A DNA stretch of 64,000 nt, taken from the NCBI RefSeq assembly GCF_013426895.1, contig NZ_AP023176.1:558001-622000 (forward strand), given 5' to 3'. The stretch comes from Paraburkholderia largidicola. GTDB lineage: Bacteria; Pseudomonadota; Gammaproteobacteria; Burkholderiales; Burkholderiaceae. Below are positions 47,522 to 56,714 of this stretch, piece after piece. The first letter of the stretch is position 1; every line of letters starts with the position of its first letter. The position numbers and the translations under genes were made by a program. The notes under the pieces were generated by a model. That model was not told the DNA's origin. It saw only the letters and a program-made list of their open reading frames with translations, and did not search any database.

Positions 47522-48921
47522 TGCGCTCCCGCATCGAACGAAGGCAGCGAACAGTACGCGACCTCCGCAGCTTCCAGACGCCGCGCCGCTTCGAACGCAA
47601 GCTCTTCACGCCAGGGCGGCGCGATCAGTTGAACGCCGATCGGCAAACCACCGCGCGTACGCATCGGCGCTACGACGACAGGCAGACCGAGACAGGAAAC
47701 CGGCTGCGTCAACAACCCGAGATTAGGCCGCACAGCGAGCCGCTCGCCATTCACGTCCATGAACTCATCGCCGATGTGCGGCGCCACGACGGGCGTAGCC
47801 GGTGCAATCAGCACATCGTATTGCGAGAACAGTTCCAGCACGCGACGCCGCAATGCAGCGCGCACACGCTGCGCCTGCACGATCCACGCAGCGGGTAGCA
47901 ACGCACCCGCAATCAGCCGGTCGCGCGACAAGGGCTCACGTTCGTCATAGCGCGCATGCAGATTCGCCATATGCAGTTGACCGCCCTCGGCCGCCGTGAT
48001 CAGAAACGCCGCGCCGCGCGCCGCATCGGCATCGGGATATTCAACCGTATGCGTCGCCGACAACGCCTCAGCGGCAACGTGCGAGGCTTCGCGCGCATCG
48101 TCATTCGCATGTTCATCGAAATAGCCGCCGAGCCGCGCCACGCGCAACACACCCGGCCGCGCATTCGCGGATTCGAAGCCACGCTGCGCGCAGGCGGGAT
48201 CGAACGGATCGGTGCATTGCAACGCGTCGTAGACGGCAGCGAGATCGTCCACGCTACGCGCGAACGCACCCATATGATCGAGGCTCGCGACGAACGGCCA
48301 GGTGCCGTGCCGCGACAGGCGTCCATAAGTCGGCTTCACGCCGAACACGCCGCACAGCGAAGCCGGCACGCGCACGGAGCCGTTGGTATCGGTGCCGAGC
48401 GTGATCGGCACGAAGCCCGCTGCGACGGCCGCCGCGCTCCCGCCCGACGACCCGCCCGCCGTACGCGTCACATCGTGCGGATTGCGGCACGGTCCTGCGT
48501 GATGGTTTTCGGTCGTGAAGCCGTACGCGAACTCGTCCATGTTGAGCGCGCCGACCATGATCGCGCCTTGATCGCAAAGGCGTTTTACGAGCGTCGCGTC
48601 AGTGGTGGCGGGCGGCGCGTCGGCCAGTACGCGCGAGCCGGCGATCGTCGTGACGCCCGCTATGTCGAACAGATTCTTCGCCGCAAACGGAACGCCCGCG
48701 AGCGGCGGCAACGTCTGACCGCTCGCGCGGCGCGCATCGAGCGCATCGGCTTCGGCGAGCGCGCGTTCGCGCGTGACGGCGGTGAACGCATTGATCTGCG
48801 CGTCGTGTGTGTCGATCCGTGCGAGCGTCGCCTCGATCAACTCACGGGCGTTGAACTCGCCTTCGGCATACGCGCGCGCGATGGACAACGCACTGCCGGA
48901 AACACTGCTGGATGTCGTCAT
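47518..48921 (-). CDS. atzE: AtzE-family amidase
   Basis: Amidase-signature enzyme of 467 residues with the Lys82 (AAKNLFD), cis-Ser158 (GGSSGGS) and Ser182 ([10 protein letters not shown]) triad. The closest recognisable relatives are AtzE (1-carboxybiuret hydrolase) and HpxY-like amidases, which need the small AtzG subunit. Here the AtzG-like gene ends with a 4-bp overlap directly upstream, and the AtzH-like gene overlaps directly downstream, giving the order AtzG-AtzE-AtzH known from triazine degradation. Likely role: hydrolysis of a ureide or carboxybiuret-like amide in the cytosol. Confidence 0.9.
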   Translation of the reverse strand: MTTSSSVSGSALSIARAYAEGEFNARELIEATLARIDTHDAQINAFTAVTRERALAEADALDARRASGQTLPPLAGVPFAAKNLFDIAGVTTIAGSRVLADAPPATTDATLVKRLCDQGAIMVGALNMDEFAYGFTTENHHAGPCRNPHDVTRTAGGSSGGSAAAVAAGFVPITLGTDTNGSVRVPASLCGVFGVKPTYGRLSRHGTWPFVASLDHMGAFARSVDDLAAVYDALQCTDPFDPACAQRGFESANARPGVLRVARLGGYFDEHANDDAREASHVAAEALSATHTVEYPDADAARGAAFLITAAEGGQLHMANLHARYDEREPLSRDRLIAGALLPAAWIVQAQRVRAALRRRVLELFSQYDVLIAPATPVVAPHIGDEFMDVNGERLAVRPNLGLLTQPVSCLGLPVVVAPMRTRGGLPIGVQLIAPPWREELAFEAARRLEAAEVAYCSLPSFDAGAQ

Positions 48922-49109
48922 GGGCGATACACCGTCGCGGGTTCGTCGTTTGTGTCGACGGGATACGCCAGCACGGGCGCGGCAAGCTGCGCGACGCGCG
49001 CGAATTGCGCTTTCACGCGCGCGGCGGCTTCAGCGGGAAGCGCTGGGAAGTGCAGGGCGAGTGCGGCATCGACGTAATCGTCTAGCGTGGTATCGAGAGA
49101 AGTTGGCAT
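48918..49109 (-). CDS. AtzG-like small subunit (DUF4089)
   Basis: A 63-residue helical protein (LDDYVDAALALHFPALPAEA, then VKAQFARVAQLAAPVLAYP) of the DUF4089/AtzG type, related to GatC. AtzG stabilises and completes the active site of AtzE in the known complex. Overlaps AtzE by 4 bp; the amidase gene lies 10 bp upstream. Confidence 0.86.
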   Translation of the reverse strand: MPTSLDTTLDDYVDAALALHFPALPAEAAARVKAQFARVAQLAAPVLAYPVDTNDEPATVYRP

Positions 49110-49119
49110 GGTTGTCGGA

Positions 49120-50271
49120 TCACAAAAGAGTAGGGAAAAGCTGGCGCGCCCGCGCGATCAACGCGCGGTCGCTGCCACGCGGGCCGATGATCGATAGCGC
49201 CAGCGGTCGTGCGCTTTCGTTCACGACGGGGACGGTGACTTGCGGCAAGCCGCCGAATGCGGCAATCGCATTCATGGTCAACGCGTCGCGATAGAACGCA
49301 TCGGTGCGTTCGGGCGTTTCCTGCCTGTTCAACAGCGAGCGCGGCGTGGTCGGCAGCACGATCAGTGCGTCGCCCACGACGCCGTCGATGCGTTGCGCGA
49401 ACGTCTCGCGCAAGACTCGACAGCGTTCGACTTCGGCGGCGTCGTGCGTCTTCAGGCGCGCGAAGCGCGCGGCGATATCGGCGCCGAAGCGCGGCCTGGT
49501 CGCATCGATCCACGCGCCGAGCGACGCGCCGATCGCATCGTCCTGCAACTGCTGGTACACATGCAGCCAGTGCGCGCGGTCATCCGCGATGACGTCGATC
49601 TCGTCGTCCGTGGCCAACCATTCGCGCAGGCGCTGTGCGTCCACAGGTTCATTCGTTGCGCGTGCAGCGAATGCTTCCTTGCAGCGCACGAGGGCCGAGG
49701 GCGCATCGACGGAAGGCGCGCCGTCCAGCAACACGTCGGCGACACGCGCGAGCAGCGCGCCCGTGGGCGCAAACCAGCCGACAGTATCGAAGCAGGGCGC
49801 GAAGGGCAGGACGCCTTCCAGCGAGACGGCATCGTGAGTCGGACGAATCCCCCACAGTCCGCAGAACGCGGCGGGCACGCGCACCGAGCCGCCCGTGTCG
49901 GTGCCGAGCGCGAAGTCCACTTCGCCGCTCGCCACGGCGGAGGCCGAGCCGCTCGACGATCCGCCCGGCAGCGCAAACGGCCAGCGTGGATTCAGCGGCG
50001 TGCCGTAGTGAGCGTTCACGCCTTCCAGACTGTAGGCAAGTTCGTCGGTGATCGTCTTGCCGTCCACCGATGCGCCCGCATCGAGCAAGCTGGCCACACA
50101 AGGCGCATGTCGCACCGCGGGATGGTGAGTCGCGAGCCAGTCGGGGTTGCCGCCGCCCGTGGTCGTGCCCGCCACGTCGATCAGATCCTTGACCGCGAAG
50201 CGCAAGCCGTCGAGCGCGCCGCGCGCGGTGGCGCCGACTTCGACACGCGGGCCCGGGATGAACGCGCTCAT
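49120..50271 (-). CDS. Amidase-signature hydrolase, shorter form
   Basis: Amidase of 383 residues, shorter than usual (about 450-480) because the N-terminal helical part is nearly absent. The triad is complete: Lys28 (FAVKDLIDVAG), cis-Ser105 (GGSSSGS) and Ser129 (TDTGGSVRVP). The start ATG at 50271 overlaps the cysteine-hydrolase stop by 4 bp. Its substrate is probably a small amide or ureide handled by the same operon; I cannot separate it from general AtzF-like or indoleacetamide-type amidases. Confidence 0.9.
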   Translation of the reverse strand: MSAFIPGPRVEVGATARGALDGLRFAVKDLIDVAGTTTGGGNPDWLATHHPAVRHAPCVASLLDAGASVDGKTITDELAYSLEGVNAHYGTPLNPRWPFALPGGSSSGSASAVASGEVDFALGTDTGGSVRVPAAFCGLWGIRPTHDAVSLEGVLPFAPCFDTVGWFAPTGALLARVADVLLDGAPSVDAPSALVRCKEAFAARATNEPVDAQRLREWLATDDEIDVIADDRAHWLHVYQQLQDDAIGASLGAWIDATRPRFGADIAARFARLKTHDAAEVERCRVLRETFAQRIDGVVGDALIVLPTTPRSLLNRQETPERTDAFYRDALTMNAIAAFGGLPQVTVPVVNESARPLALSIIGPRGSDRALIARARQLFPTLL

Positions 50272-51074
50272 GCTGCCGCTCCCTTCAGTGCAGCCGCGAA
50301 TTGCGGCGAATCCGCGACGAAGCCATAGCACTTCTTCACATTCCAGATGCTGGCTTCCGTGCAGAACGCGGGCGACGACGTCGCGCAGCAATCGGTCAGC
50401 ATCACGCAGCCGTAGCCGAGAAAATTCGCGTCGGTGAGCGTGTGCATCACACACTGATCGGTATTGACGCCCGCGAAGAACACCGTGCGCGTGCCGAGGT
50501 TGCGCAGGATGCTGTCGAGCGGTGTGTCCCAGAAGCCGCTGATGCGGTACTTGTCCACGCAGATGTCCTGCTGCTCGATCTTCAGTTCGTCGACCACGGC
50601 GGCCGCCCACGAATCTTTCTCCAGCACGCGCGCGCCATGTTCCGGCAACGGCTCGCCAAGACCGATGCCCGTGCCTGTCGGCTTGTACAGATGGATCTGA
50701 TTGGGCGGCATGTTCGCGAGATCCGGCCGGTTGCCCCAGTTCACCCAGATGACGGGAACGCCGCTCTCGCGCACGACGGGCAGCAGGCGCTGCAGTGGTG
50801 CAATCGGTGCCCGGTCCGCACTGTAATCGCCCCCAATGTGGTCCACCCACCCGCCTTTGGTGCAGAAGTCGTTCTGCATGTCGATGATCACGAGGGCCGA
50901 TTTTTCGATGTCGAAGCGGACGTTTTGCGGCTCGGAATCGAGGATGGCGATGCGCGGCGCAGGCGTCGGCGCGGCCATGTCGACGAGCGTTTCGGTGGCC
51001 CTCCAGCGGGTCTGCGCGAAGGCGCCGAGCGCGCCGCCAGGCGTTGCCAGGTCTGGGTTCGAGTTGTCGTTCAC
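50268..51074 (-). CDS. Isochorismatase-family cysteine hydrolase (biuret hydrolase/RutB-like)
   Basis: Cysteine hydrolase of 268 residues. Catalytic triad Asp65 (LVIIDMQNDF), Lys175 (CVDKYRISGF) and Cys208 (VNTDQCVMHT) with the cis-peptide turn just before. The family includes biuret hydrolase, RutB ureidoacrylate hydrolase and N-carbamoylsarcosine amidase; location in an operon with AtzE and AtzG makes a biuret-like or ureido substrate likely. The start is a GTG at 51074 with GGAG eight bases ahead. First gene of the leftward operon. Confidence 0.9.
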   Translation of the reverse strand: MNDNSNPDLATPGGALGAFAQTRWRATETLVDMAAPTPAPRIAILDSEPQNVRFDIEKSALVIIDMQNDFCTKGGWVDHIGGDYSADRAPIAPLQRLLPVVRESGVPVIWVNWGNRPDLANMPPNQIHLYKPTGTGIGLGEPLPEHGARVLEKDSWAAAVVDELKIEQQDICVDKYRISGFWDTPLDSILRNLGTRTVFFAGVNTDQCVMHTLTDANFLGYGCVMLTDCCATSSPAFCTEASIWNVKKCYGFVADSPQFAAALKGAAA

Positions 51075-51137
51075 GGGTTTCTCCAGAGCGTTGAACGGGT
51101 GATGTCCGAGGGTTCCTGAAACGGCGGTTTACACGTC

Positions 51138-51200
51138 GCCAATGCCGCTCGCCAGATCGGAAACGCGGAAGCATTCCGGCGGGATCGAACGCGCATTGGC
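51138..51200. promoter_or_regulatory. Inverted repeat GCCAATGC / GCATTGGC between divergent operons
   Basis: GCCAATGC (51138-51145) and GCATTGGC (51193-51200) are exact complements 47 bp apart inside the 196-bp region separating the amidohydrolase operon from the ABC importer operon. They could be paired operator half-sites, for instance for the TetR protein encoded at 55931. Support is limited to the symmetry and position. Confidence 0.3.
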
Positions 51201-51270
51201 ATCGAAGTTGCAACGTGCATTTCAGTCATGAATAACCTACTTACCCAAATCCAACGCAAAAGGAGTGCCA

Positions 51271-52293
51271 ATGATGATCGGTTCGCAACAGGTATCGAAC
51301 GGGAAACTGCGCCGGCTCCTGGCTCGCACGCTCGTCGTGACGGGACTCGTCGCGCTCGCCGCGCCGTCGCTCTTCATTCCCGCCGCGCACGCCGCCGATG
51401 ACGCGATGCGCGTCGGCGTGCTGATTCCCGGCTCGAAGACGGACAAGGGGTGGATGGAATCGGGCTACGACGGCGTGGTCGCCGCGCAGAAGGAATTCGG
51501 CCCGAAGCTGAAGACGCAGATCATCGAGAACATCAACTACGCGGACATGGAGCAGGCGCTCACCAATCTCGCGTCGAAGAATCAACTGGTGATCGGCATC
51601 GGCGGACAGACGCAGGCGGCCGTGCTGAAGATCGCCAAGCGCTTTCCCAATGTGAAGTTCTCGGTCGTGGGCGGCAACAAGGGTGAGAACATGCCGCCCA
51701 ATGTCGCGGGGTACGACGTGAAGCAGGCCGAGATCGCATTCGTCGCGGGCGCGGCCGCCGCGATGATGTCGAAGAGCGGCGCAGTGAGCTACGTGGGCGG
51801 CATGGAGATTCCGTCCATCGTCAACGCGGGCAAGGAATTCGGCAACGGCGCGCGCTATATCAACCCGAAGGTGAAGTACTTCGAGAGCTATACGGGCGAC
51901 TTCGACAACGTCGCGAAGGCACGCGAAGCGACGGCTGCCGCCATCGCGCAAGGCGCCGACGTCCACTATCACATCTTGAACCTCGGGTTGCGCGGGCTGG
52001 AACAGGCGGCGAAGGAAAAGAACACGCACATCATCGGCAGCTATACGGACCGTTGCGGCACCGATCCGCTGTATGTGGCGTACAGCATCACGGGCGTCGG
52101 CTACCAGGCGCAGTACGCGATCGAGCAACTCGAGAAGGGCCAATGGCAGCCGGGCTACAAGGCCTTCGGCCTGGCAATGGGACCGAAAGCGTCGAGCATG
52201 GTGATCTGCAAGTCGACGCCCGCGATGGACGCGAAGCTCAAGCAGATCGAAGACGACATCCTGAGCGGCAAGATCAAGGTATCCGAGGGATGA
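51271..52293 (+). CDS. BMP/PnrA-family ABC substrate-binding protein
   Basis: Periplasmic binding protein of 340 residues with signal peptide ending AHA. The BMP family start MRVGVLIPGSKTDKGWMESG is clear; members bind nucleosides or purine-type bases. AGGAG precedes the ATG at 51271 (another ATG follows at 51274). First gene of a four-gene importer operon, diverging from the amidohydrolase operon, which suggests that the imported compound is the operon's substrate or its precursor. Confidence 0.93.
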   Translation: MMIGSQQVSNGKLRRLLARTLVVTGLVALAAPSLFIPAAHAADDAMRVGVLIPGSKTDKGWMESGYDGVVAAQKEFGPKLKTQIIENINYADMEQALTNLASKNQLVIGIGGQTQAAVLKIAKRFPNVKFSVVGGNKGENMPPNVAGYDVKQAEIAFVAGAAAAMMSKSGAVSYVGGMEIPSIVNAGKEFGNGARYINPKVKYFESYTGDFDNVAKAREATAAAIAQGADVHYHILNLGLRGLEQAAKEKNTHIIGSYTDRCGTDPLYVAYSITGVGYQAQYAIEQLEKGQWQPGYKAFGLAMGPKASSMVICKSTPAMDAKLKQIEDDILSGKIKVSEG

Positions 52294-53870
52294 GCACGCT
52301 CGCTTCTCCCGTCGCGCGTGCCGAGCCGATTCTGTCGCTGACGACCATCGGCAAGCATTTTGGCGCGTTCACGGCGCTCGAAGGCGTGTCGCTCGATCTG
52401 ATGCCGGGCGACGTGCACTGCCTGCTCGGCGAGAACGGCGCGGGCAAATCGACGCTGTGCAACGTGATTTTCGGCGTTCACCAGCCCGATGCGGGCGCGA
52501 TGCAGGTGAACGGCGCGCCGTATCGTCCGCGTAATCCGCGCGAGGCATTGGCGCACGGCATCGCGATGGTGCATCAGCATTTCAGTCTCGTCGACGACGC
52601 CAGCGTGCTCGACAATCTTCTGCTTGGCCAGGCGCGCGGCTGGCTCAACCGGCAACGCGAAGCGACGCGCTTGCGTGAAGTGCTGGCGAGCGTCGGGCTG
52701 GAACTCGCGCTCGATGCGAAGGTGGCCGACCTGTCGGTGGGCGAGCGGCAGCGCGTGGAAATCGTCAAATGCCTGATGCGCGAGCCGCGTCTTCTGCTGC
52801 TCGACGAACCGACAGCCGTGTTGCTGCCCGCCGAGATCGACGCGCTGCTCGACACCTGCGAGCGCGTCGCCGCACGCGGTTGCGCGGTGGTGCTCGTCAC
52901 GCACAAGCTGAAGGAGATTTGCCGGATCGCCACGCATGCGACCGTGCTGCAATCGGGGCGCGTGGTGGCGCGTTCGGCGACGCCGTCGAGCGAAATCGAC
53001 CGGCTCGTGCATGCGATGATTCATCGCCCCGGTAAAGACGGTGATGAGGACGACGGCGATCTGGCGAGCCGTCTGTCGCTCGTCAGCGCGCGCTCGCCAT
53101 ACTCGCGTCCGCTTGCCGAAGAGGTATTGCAGATCGACGGTCTGAGCGCACGCGATGCCGAAGGTGTCACGCGCCTCGAAGCTTGCACGCTCGTCGTGAA
53201 TCGCGGCGAGATCGTCGGCATTGCGGGCGTGGAAGGGAATGGGCAGAGCGAACTCGGCGCGGTGCTCGCGGGCATGTCGAGCGCATCGGCGGGACGCTTT
53301 TTCATCGCGGGGCGCGACATGACGAATGCGACGCCGCGCGAACTGACGCAAGCAGGCGTCGGCATCGTGCCCGAAGATCGACACGCAGTGGGATGCGTCA
53401 CGGGCATGAGCGTCGCCGACAATCTGCTGCTCAATCACCTCGACCGTTACACGCGCGCCGGTTTTCTGCGCCGCGGTGCGATGCGCGCTGCCGCGCTCGA
53501 TCTGATGCAGCGCTTCGACGTGCGCGCAAGCGGCCCCGACGCGCTGTTCGGCGGGCTGTCGGGCGGCAATCAGCAGAAGGCCGTGCTGGCGCGAGAACTG
53601 ACGCTCGATCCCCTGCTGTTCCTGCTCGCCGCGCAGCCCACGCGCGGCCTCGATGTCGGCGCGGTCGCCGCCGTGTATGCGCACATTCGCGCCGCGCGCG
53701 ATCGCGGCGTGGGCGTGCTGCTGATTTCCTCCGAACTCGACGAACTGATGAGCGTCGCCGACCGTATCGTCGTGCTGTATCGCGGGCGCGTCATGGGCAC
53801 CTGTACGCCCGACGCGAGCAATCGCGGCCGCATCGGCGCGTGGATGGCGGGCGCGGGAGAACCTGCATGA
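52290..53870 (+). CDS. Nucleoside/nucleobase-type ABC importer ATPase (double domain)
   Basis: ATPase of 526 residues with two fused nucleotide-binding domains. Domain 1 has Walker A GENGAGKS, signature LSVGERQRVEI and LLLLDEPTAVL. Domain 2 has GVEGNGQSE in place of a full Walker A, signature LSGGNQQKAVLAREL and LLAAQPTRGLD without the catalytic Glu, as usual in this family (YufO, RbsA-like). Both ends overlap the neighbouring genes by 4 bp. Confidence 0.94.
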   Translation: MSTLASPVARAEPILSLTTIGKHFGAFTALEGVSLDLMPGDVHCLLGENGAGKSTLCNVIFGVHQPDAGAMQVNGAPYRPRNPREALAHGIAMVHQHFSLVDDASVLDNLLLGQARGWLNRQREATRLREVLASVGLELALDAKVADLSVGERQRVEIVKCLMREPRLLLLDEPTAVLLPAEIDALLDTCERVAARGCAVVLVTHKLKEICRIATHATVLQSGRVVARSATPSSEIDRLVHAMIHRPGKDGDEDDGDLASRLSLVSARSPYSRPLAEEVLQIDGLSARDAEGVTRLEACTLVVNRGEIVGIAGVEGNGQSELGAVLAGMSSASAGRFFIAGRDMTNATPRELTQAGVGIVPEDRHAVGCVTGMSVADNLLLNHLDRYTRAGFLRRGAMRAAALDLMQRFDVRASGPDALFGGLSGGNQQKAVLARELTLDPLLFLLAAQPTRGLDVGAVAAVYAHIRAARDRGVGVLLISSELDELMSVADRIVVLYRGRVMGTCTPDASNRGRIGAWMAGAGEPA

Positions 53871-54985
53871 ATCCGCAGATGAAGGTGCAAACCCTATTCG
53901 GCTCGACGCACGACGCGCAGGGCTGGCGCGCGCGTCTGCCGCATGTGCGCGTGGCGGGCGTGATCGCCGGGGCCGTCGTATTCGCGATGCTGGCGGCGCT
54001 CGCGCTGATCGCGCTGATGGGCGTACACATTTCAGACGCGCTCGCGGCTTTCGCCGACGGCGCATGGGGCTCGCCATATGCGATCGGCGCGTCGATCAAT
54101 CGGAGTCTCGCGTTCGCGCTGGTCGGCACCGGCTTCGTGATCGCGAACCGCGCGAAGCTCACCAACGTGGGCGGCGAAGGGCAGCTTGCGATCGGCGGTA
54201 TCGTCGCGACGGCGCTCAGTCTCTACGGCGGCTGCGCGCACTTGCCGTTCGGCCTGTCGTTCATCGTGCCGATGCTCGGCGCCGCCGCCGCTGGCGCGCT
54301 GTGGGGCGGCGTGCCCGGCGTGCTGAAAGCGAAGGCCGGCACCAACGAGGTGATCAGCACGTTGCTGCTGTCGTTCATCGCCGTGTGGTTGCTTTACTGG
54401 TGCGTGCAGAGCGAAGCGCTGCTGCGCCAGCCGATGACGAACGGCGCGACCTTGCCCGAATCGCTCGAAATTCCCGATCTCACGAAACTCCCGGCGATCT
54501 TCGCGGCGAGCGGCATGAACCTCAATATCGGCCTGCCCGTCACGATCGCGCTGGCGATCGGTTCCGCGTTCATGCTCACGCGTACGCGCTTCGGCCTGTC
54601 GCTGCGCGCCGCGGGCCTCAATGCGGTCGCGGCGAGGCGCGCGGGTCTGCCGATCACATCGTCGATCGTCGGCGCGCTGGCGCTGGCGGGCGCCTTCAGC
54701 GGGCTGGCCGGCGCGTTGATGCTGCAAGGCGATCAATACTCGCTGAAAGCAGGCTTCTCGTCGGGCTACGGCTTCGACGGTCTGGTGGTCGGCCTGCTTG
54801 CGCGCGGCTCCATCACGGGCGTGTTCGCAGCGGCGCTGCTGTTCGGCTTTTTGCGCTCGGGCGGCATCAACATGGAAATGGTCGCGCAGGTGCCGTCGGC
54901 GCTCGTGCTGATCGTGCAGGGCATCGTCACCATCGCGCTCGCGGGCGGCGCGATGTGGCTCGACAAGGGAGACGCGCGTCAATGA
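53867..54985 (+). CDS. ABC importer permease 1 (nucleoside/nucleobase type)
   Basis: Inner-membrane permease of 372 residues of the BPD-transp-2 family. Recognisable stretches are IANRAKLTNVGGEGQLAIGG and GTNEVISTLLLSFIAVWLLY, typical of the YufP-like permease. About 8-10 hydrophobic helices. Translationally coupled to the ATPase (ATGA) and to the second permease (ATGA). Confidence 0.93.
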   Translation: MNPQMKVQTLFGSTHDAQGWRARLPHVRVAGVIAGAVVFAMLAALALIALMGVHISDALAAFADGAWGSPYAIGASINRSLAFALVGTGFVIANRAKLTNVGGEGQLAIGGIVATALSLYGGCAHLPFGLSFIVPMLGAAAAGALWGGVPGVLKAKAGTNEVISTLLLSFIAVWLLYWCVQSEALLRQPMTNGATLPESLEIPDLTKLPAIFAASGMNLNIGLPVTIALAIGSAFMLTRTRFGLSLRAAGLNAVAARRAGLPITSSIVGALALAGAFSGLAGALMLQGDQYSLKAGFSSGYGFDGLVVGLLARGSITGVFAAALLFGFLRSGGINMEMVAQVPSALVLIVQGIVTIALAGGAMWLDKGDARQ

Positions 54986-55899
54986 ACCTCGAACTTCTCG
55001 CAGTCTTTGCGGGCGCGTCGATCCGGCTCGCCGCGCCGATGATGCTCGCGTCCACGGGCGAACTCGTGAGCGAGCGCGCGGGCGTGCTCAATATGAGCGT
55101 CGAAGGCATGATGCTGACGGGCGCGTTTCTCGGCGCGACCTTTTCATGGTTGACGGGCAATCCGTCGATTGGTTTGCTGTGCGGCATGCTCGGCGTGATT
55201 CCGCTCGCGCTGCTGCAGGCATTCCTGAGCGTGACGATGCGCGCGAACCAGATCGTGACGGGCATCGGCATCAACATTCTGGCGCTCGGCGGCACGACAC
55301 TCGCGTACCGCGAAATCTTCGGCGAGCGTTCGAGCGCGGTGATTCCGGGTCTTGCGCACTGGTCGCCGCCTGTGCTCGGCACGCTGCCCGTCATCGGCGA
55401 ACCGATATTCGGGCAAGTGTGGCTGCTGTATGCGGGGCTCGCGGTGCTAGTTGCAACCTACGTGGTGATGCGTCACACCGCCCTGGGCGTCGCGCTGCAC
55501 GCAACGGGTGTCGCGCCTCGCGCGGTCGATCAATCGGGTCTCGGCGTCGCGCGAATTCGCTACGGCGCGGTGGTGTTCTCGGGCGTGATGTCGGCGGCGG
55601 CAGGGTGCTTCATCTCGATCGGCGACATCCATACCTTTACGGAAGGCATGACCAACGGCGCGGGCTATCTGGCCATTGCCGCGATCATCTTCGGCAACTG
55701 GAAGGTCGGACGCACGGCGCTCGCGTGCCTGCTGTTCGGGGCGGCGACGGCGATGCAGTTTCAACTGCCGATGTTCGGGCTGCATGTGCCGACCGCGTTG
55801 CTCATCATGCTGCCGTATCTGCTGGCGCTCGTGGCCGTGGCGGGCCTGATTGGCCGCCAGTCCGCGCCGCCCGCGCTCACCCAGCCGTTCAGGCGCTGA
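54982..55899 (+). CDS. ABC importer permease 2 (nucleoside/nucleobase type)
   Basis: Inner-membrane permease of 305 residues, YufQ-like. APMMLASTGELVSERAGVLN at the N-terminus and MRANQIVTGIGINILALGGT are hallmarks of the second permease of BMP importers. It forms the heterodimeric channel with permease 1. The TetR gene follows after 31 bp in the same direction. Confidence 0.93.
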   Translation: MNLELLAVFAGASIRLAAPMMLASTGELVSERAGVLNMSVEGMMLTGAFLGATFSWLTGNPSIGLLCGMLGVIPLALLQAFLSVTMRANQIVTGIGINILALGGTTLAYREIFGERSSAVIPGLAHWSPPVLGTLPVIGEPIFGQVWLLYAGLAVLVATYVVMRHTALGVALHATGVAPRAVDQSGLGVARIRYGAVVFSGVMSAAAGCFISIGDIHTFTEGMTNGAGYLAIAAIIFGNWKVGRTALACLLFGAATAMQFQLPMFGLHVPTALLIMLPYLLALVAVAGLIGRQSAPPALTQPFRR

Positions 55900-55930
55900 G
55901 CGCGCGAGCGCCAGGGCGCGGCGGAGTACC

Positions 55931-56686
55931 ATGACGATACGCCGCGCCATTCTTCAATCATTCATCGACACCATGCCACGCAACGCCTCTGTACCCAGTG
56001 CATCCGCCCGAACGGCGAAGGACGAGCCTACGCGTCGCCAGCAACTTGCGGCCAGGACGCGCGAGCGTATCTTCCGGATCGCCATCAAGGAGTTCGCCGA
56101 CAAGGGCTTCAGTGGTGCGCGCGTGGAAGGGATCGCGAGTCGCGCGAAGGTCAACATCCGGATGATCTATCACTACTTCGGCGGCAAGGAAATGCTGTAT
56201 GTCGAAGTGCTGGAGCATGTGCTTGCGAAGCTGCGCGAAGCGGAGCTGGCCGTCGAACTGGATGAGAAAACTGTCGATCCCGCAGCGGGCGTCTTGCAGC
56301 TATACGATTTCACGGAAGGCCACTTTTCTGCGCATCCCGAGTTGCTGTGTCTGCTTTCGTGGGAGAACCTGAACCGGGCGCGCTACCTGAAACGATCGAA
56401 AGTCATTCCCGCGATGTCGTCGCCCGTGCTCGACAAACTGCGCACCTTGATTCAACGCGGAGAGGCCGCTGGCGAGTTGCGCGAGGGGATCGATCCGTTG
56501 CATATGTACGTGACGCTCGTGAGCCTCGCGTATTTTCACAAGTCCAATGCGTATACGCTGTCACGCATGTTCGACACGGACATGCTCGCGCCTGAATGGC
56601 AGACGGCGCACAAGGCACAGGCGCACGAACTCGTGCGCGCGTTTCTGACGGGAGCGCGTGTACCGGAACTGGCGGCGCATTTCTGA
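55931..56686 (+). CDS. TetR-family regulator (RutR-like context)
   Basis: Regulator of 251 residues. The helix-turn-helix occupies about 40-85 (IFRIAIKEFADKGFSGARVE, then NIRMIYHYFGGKEMLYVEVL), followed by a ligand domain of the nodulation/RutR-like C-terminal type. The ATG at 55931 has GGAG five bases ahead; an ATG at 55973 is an alternative. Fourteen residues of basic N-terminal tail are expected with the longer form. It most likely represses the importer operon and the divergent amidohydrolase operon in response to a nucleobase or ureide. Confidence 0.88.
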   Translation: MTIRRAILQSFIDTMPRNASVPSASARTAKDEPTRRQQLAARTRERIFRIAIKEFADKGFSGARVEGIASRAKVNIRMIYHYFGGKEMLYVEVLEHVLAKLREAELAVELDEKTVDPAAGVLQLYDFTEGHFSAHPELLCLLSWENLNRARYLKRSKVIPAMSSPVLDKLRTLIQRGEAAGELREGIDPLHMYVTLVSLAYFHKSNAYTLSRMFDTDMLAPEWQTAHKAQAHELVRAFLTGARVPELAAHF

Positions 56687-56714
56687 TCTTGCCGATAACG
56701 CGCCGCGCAGTGCA

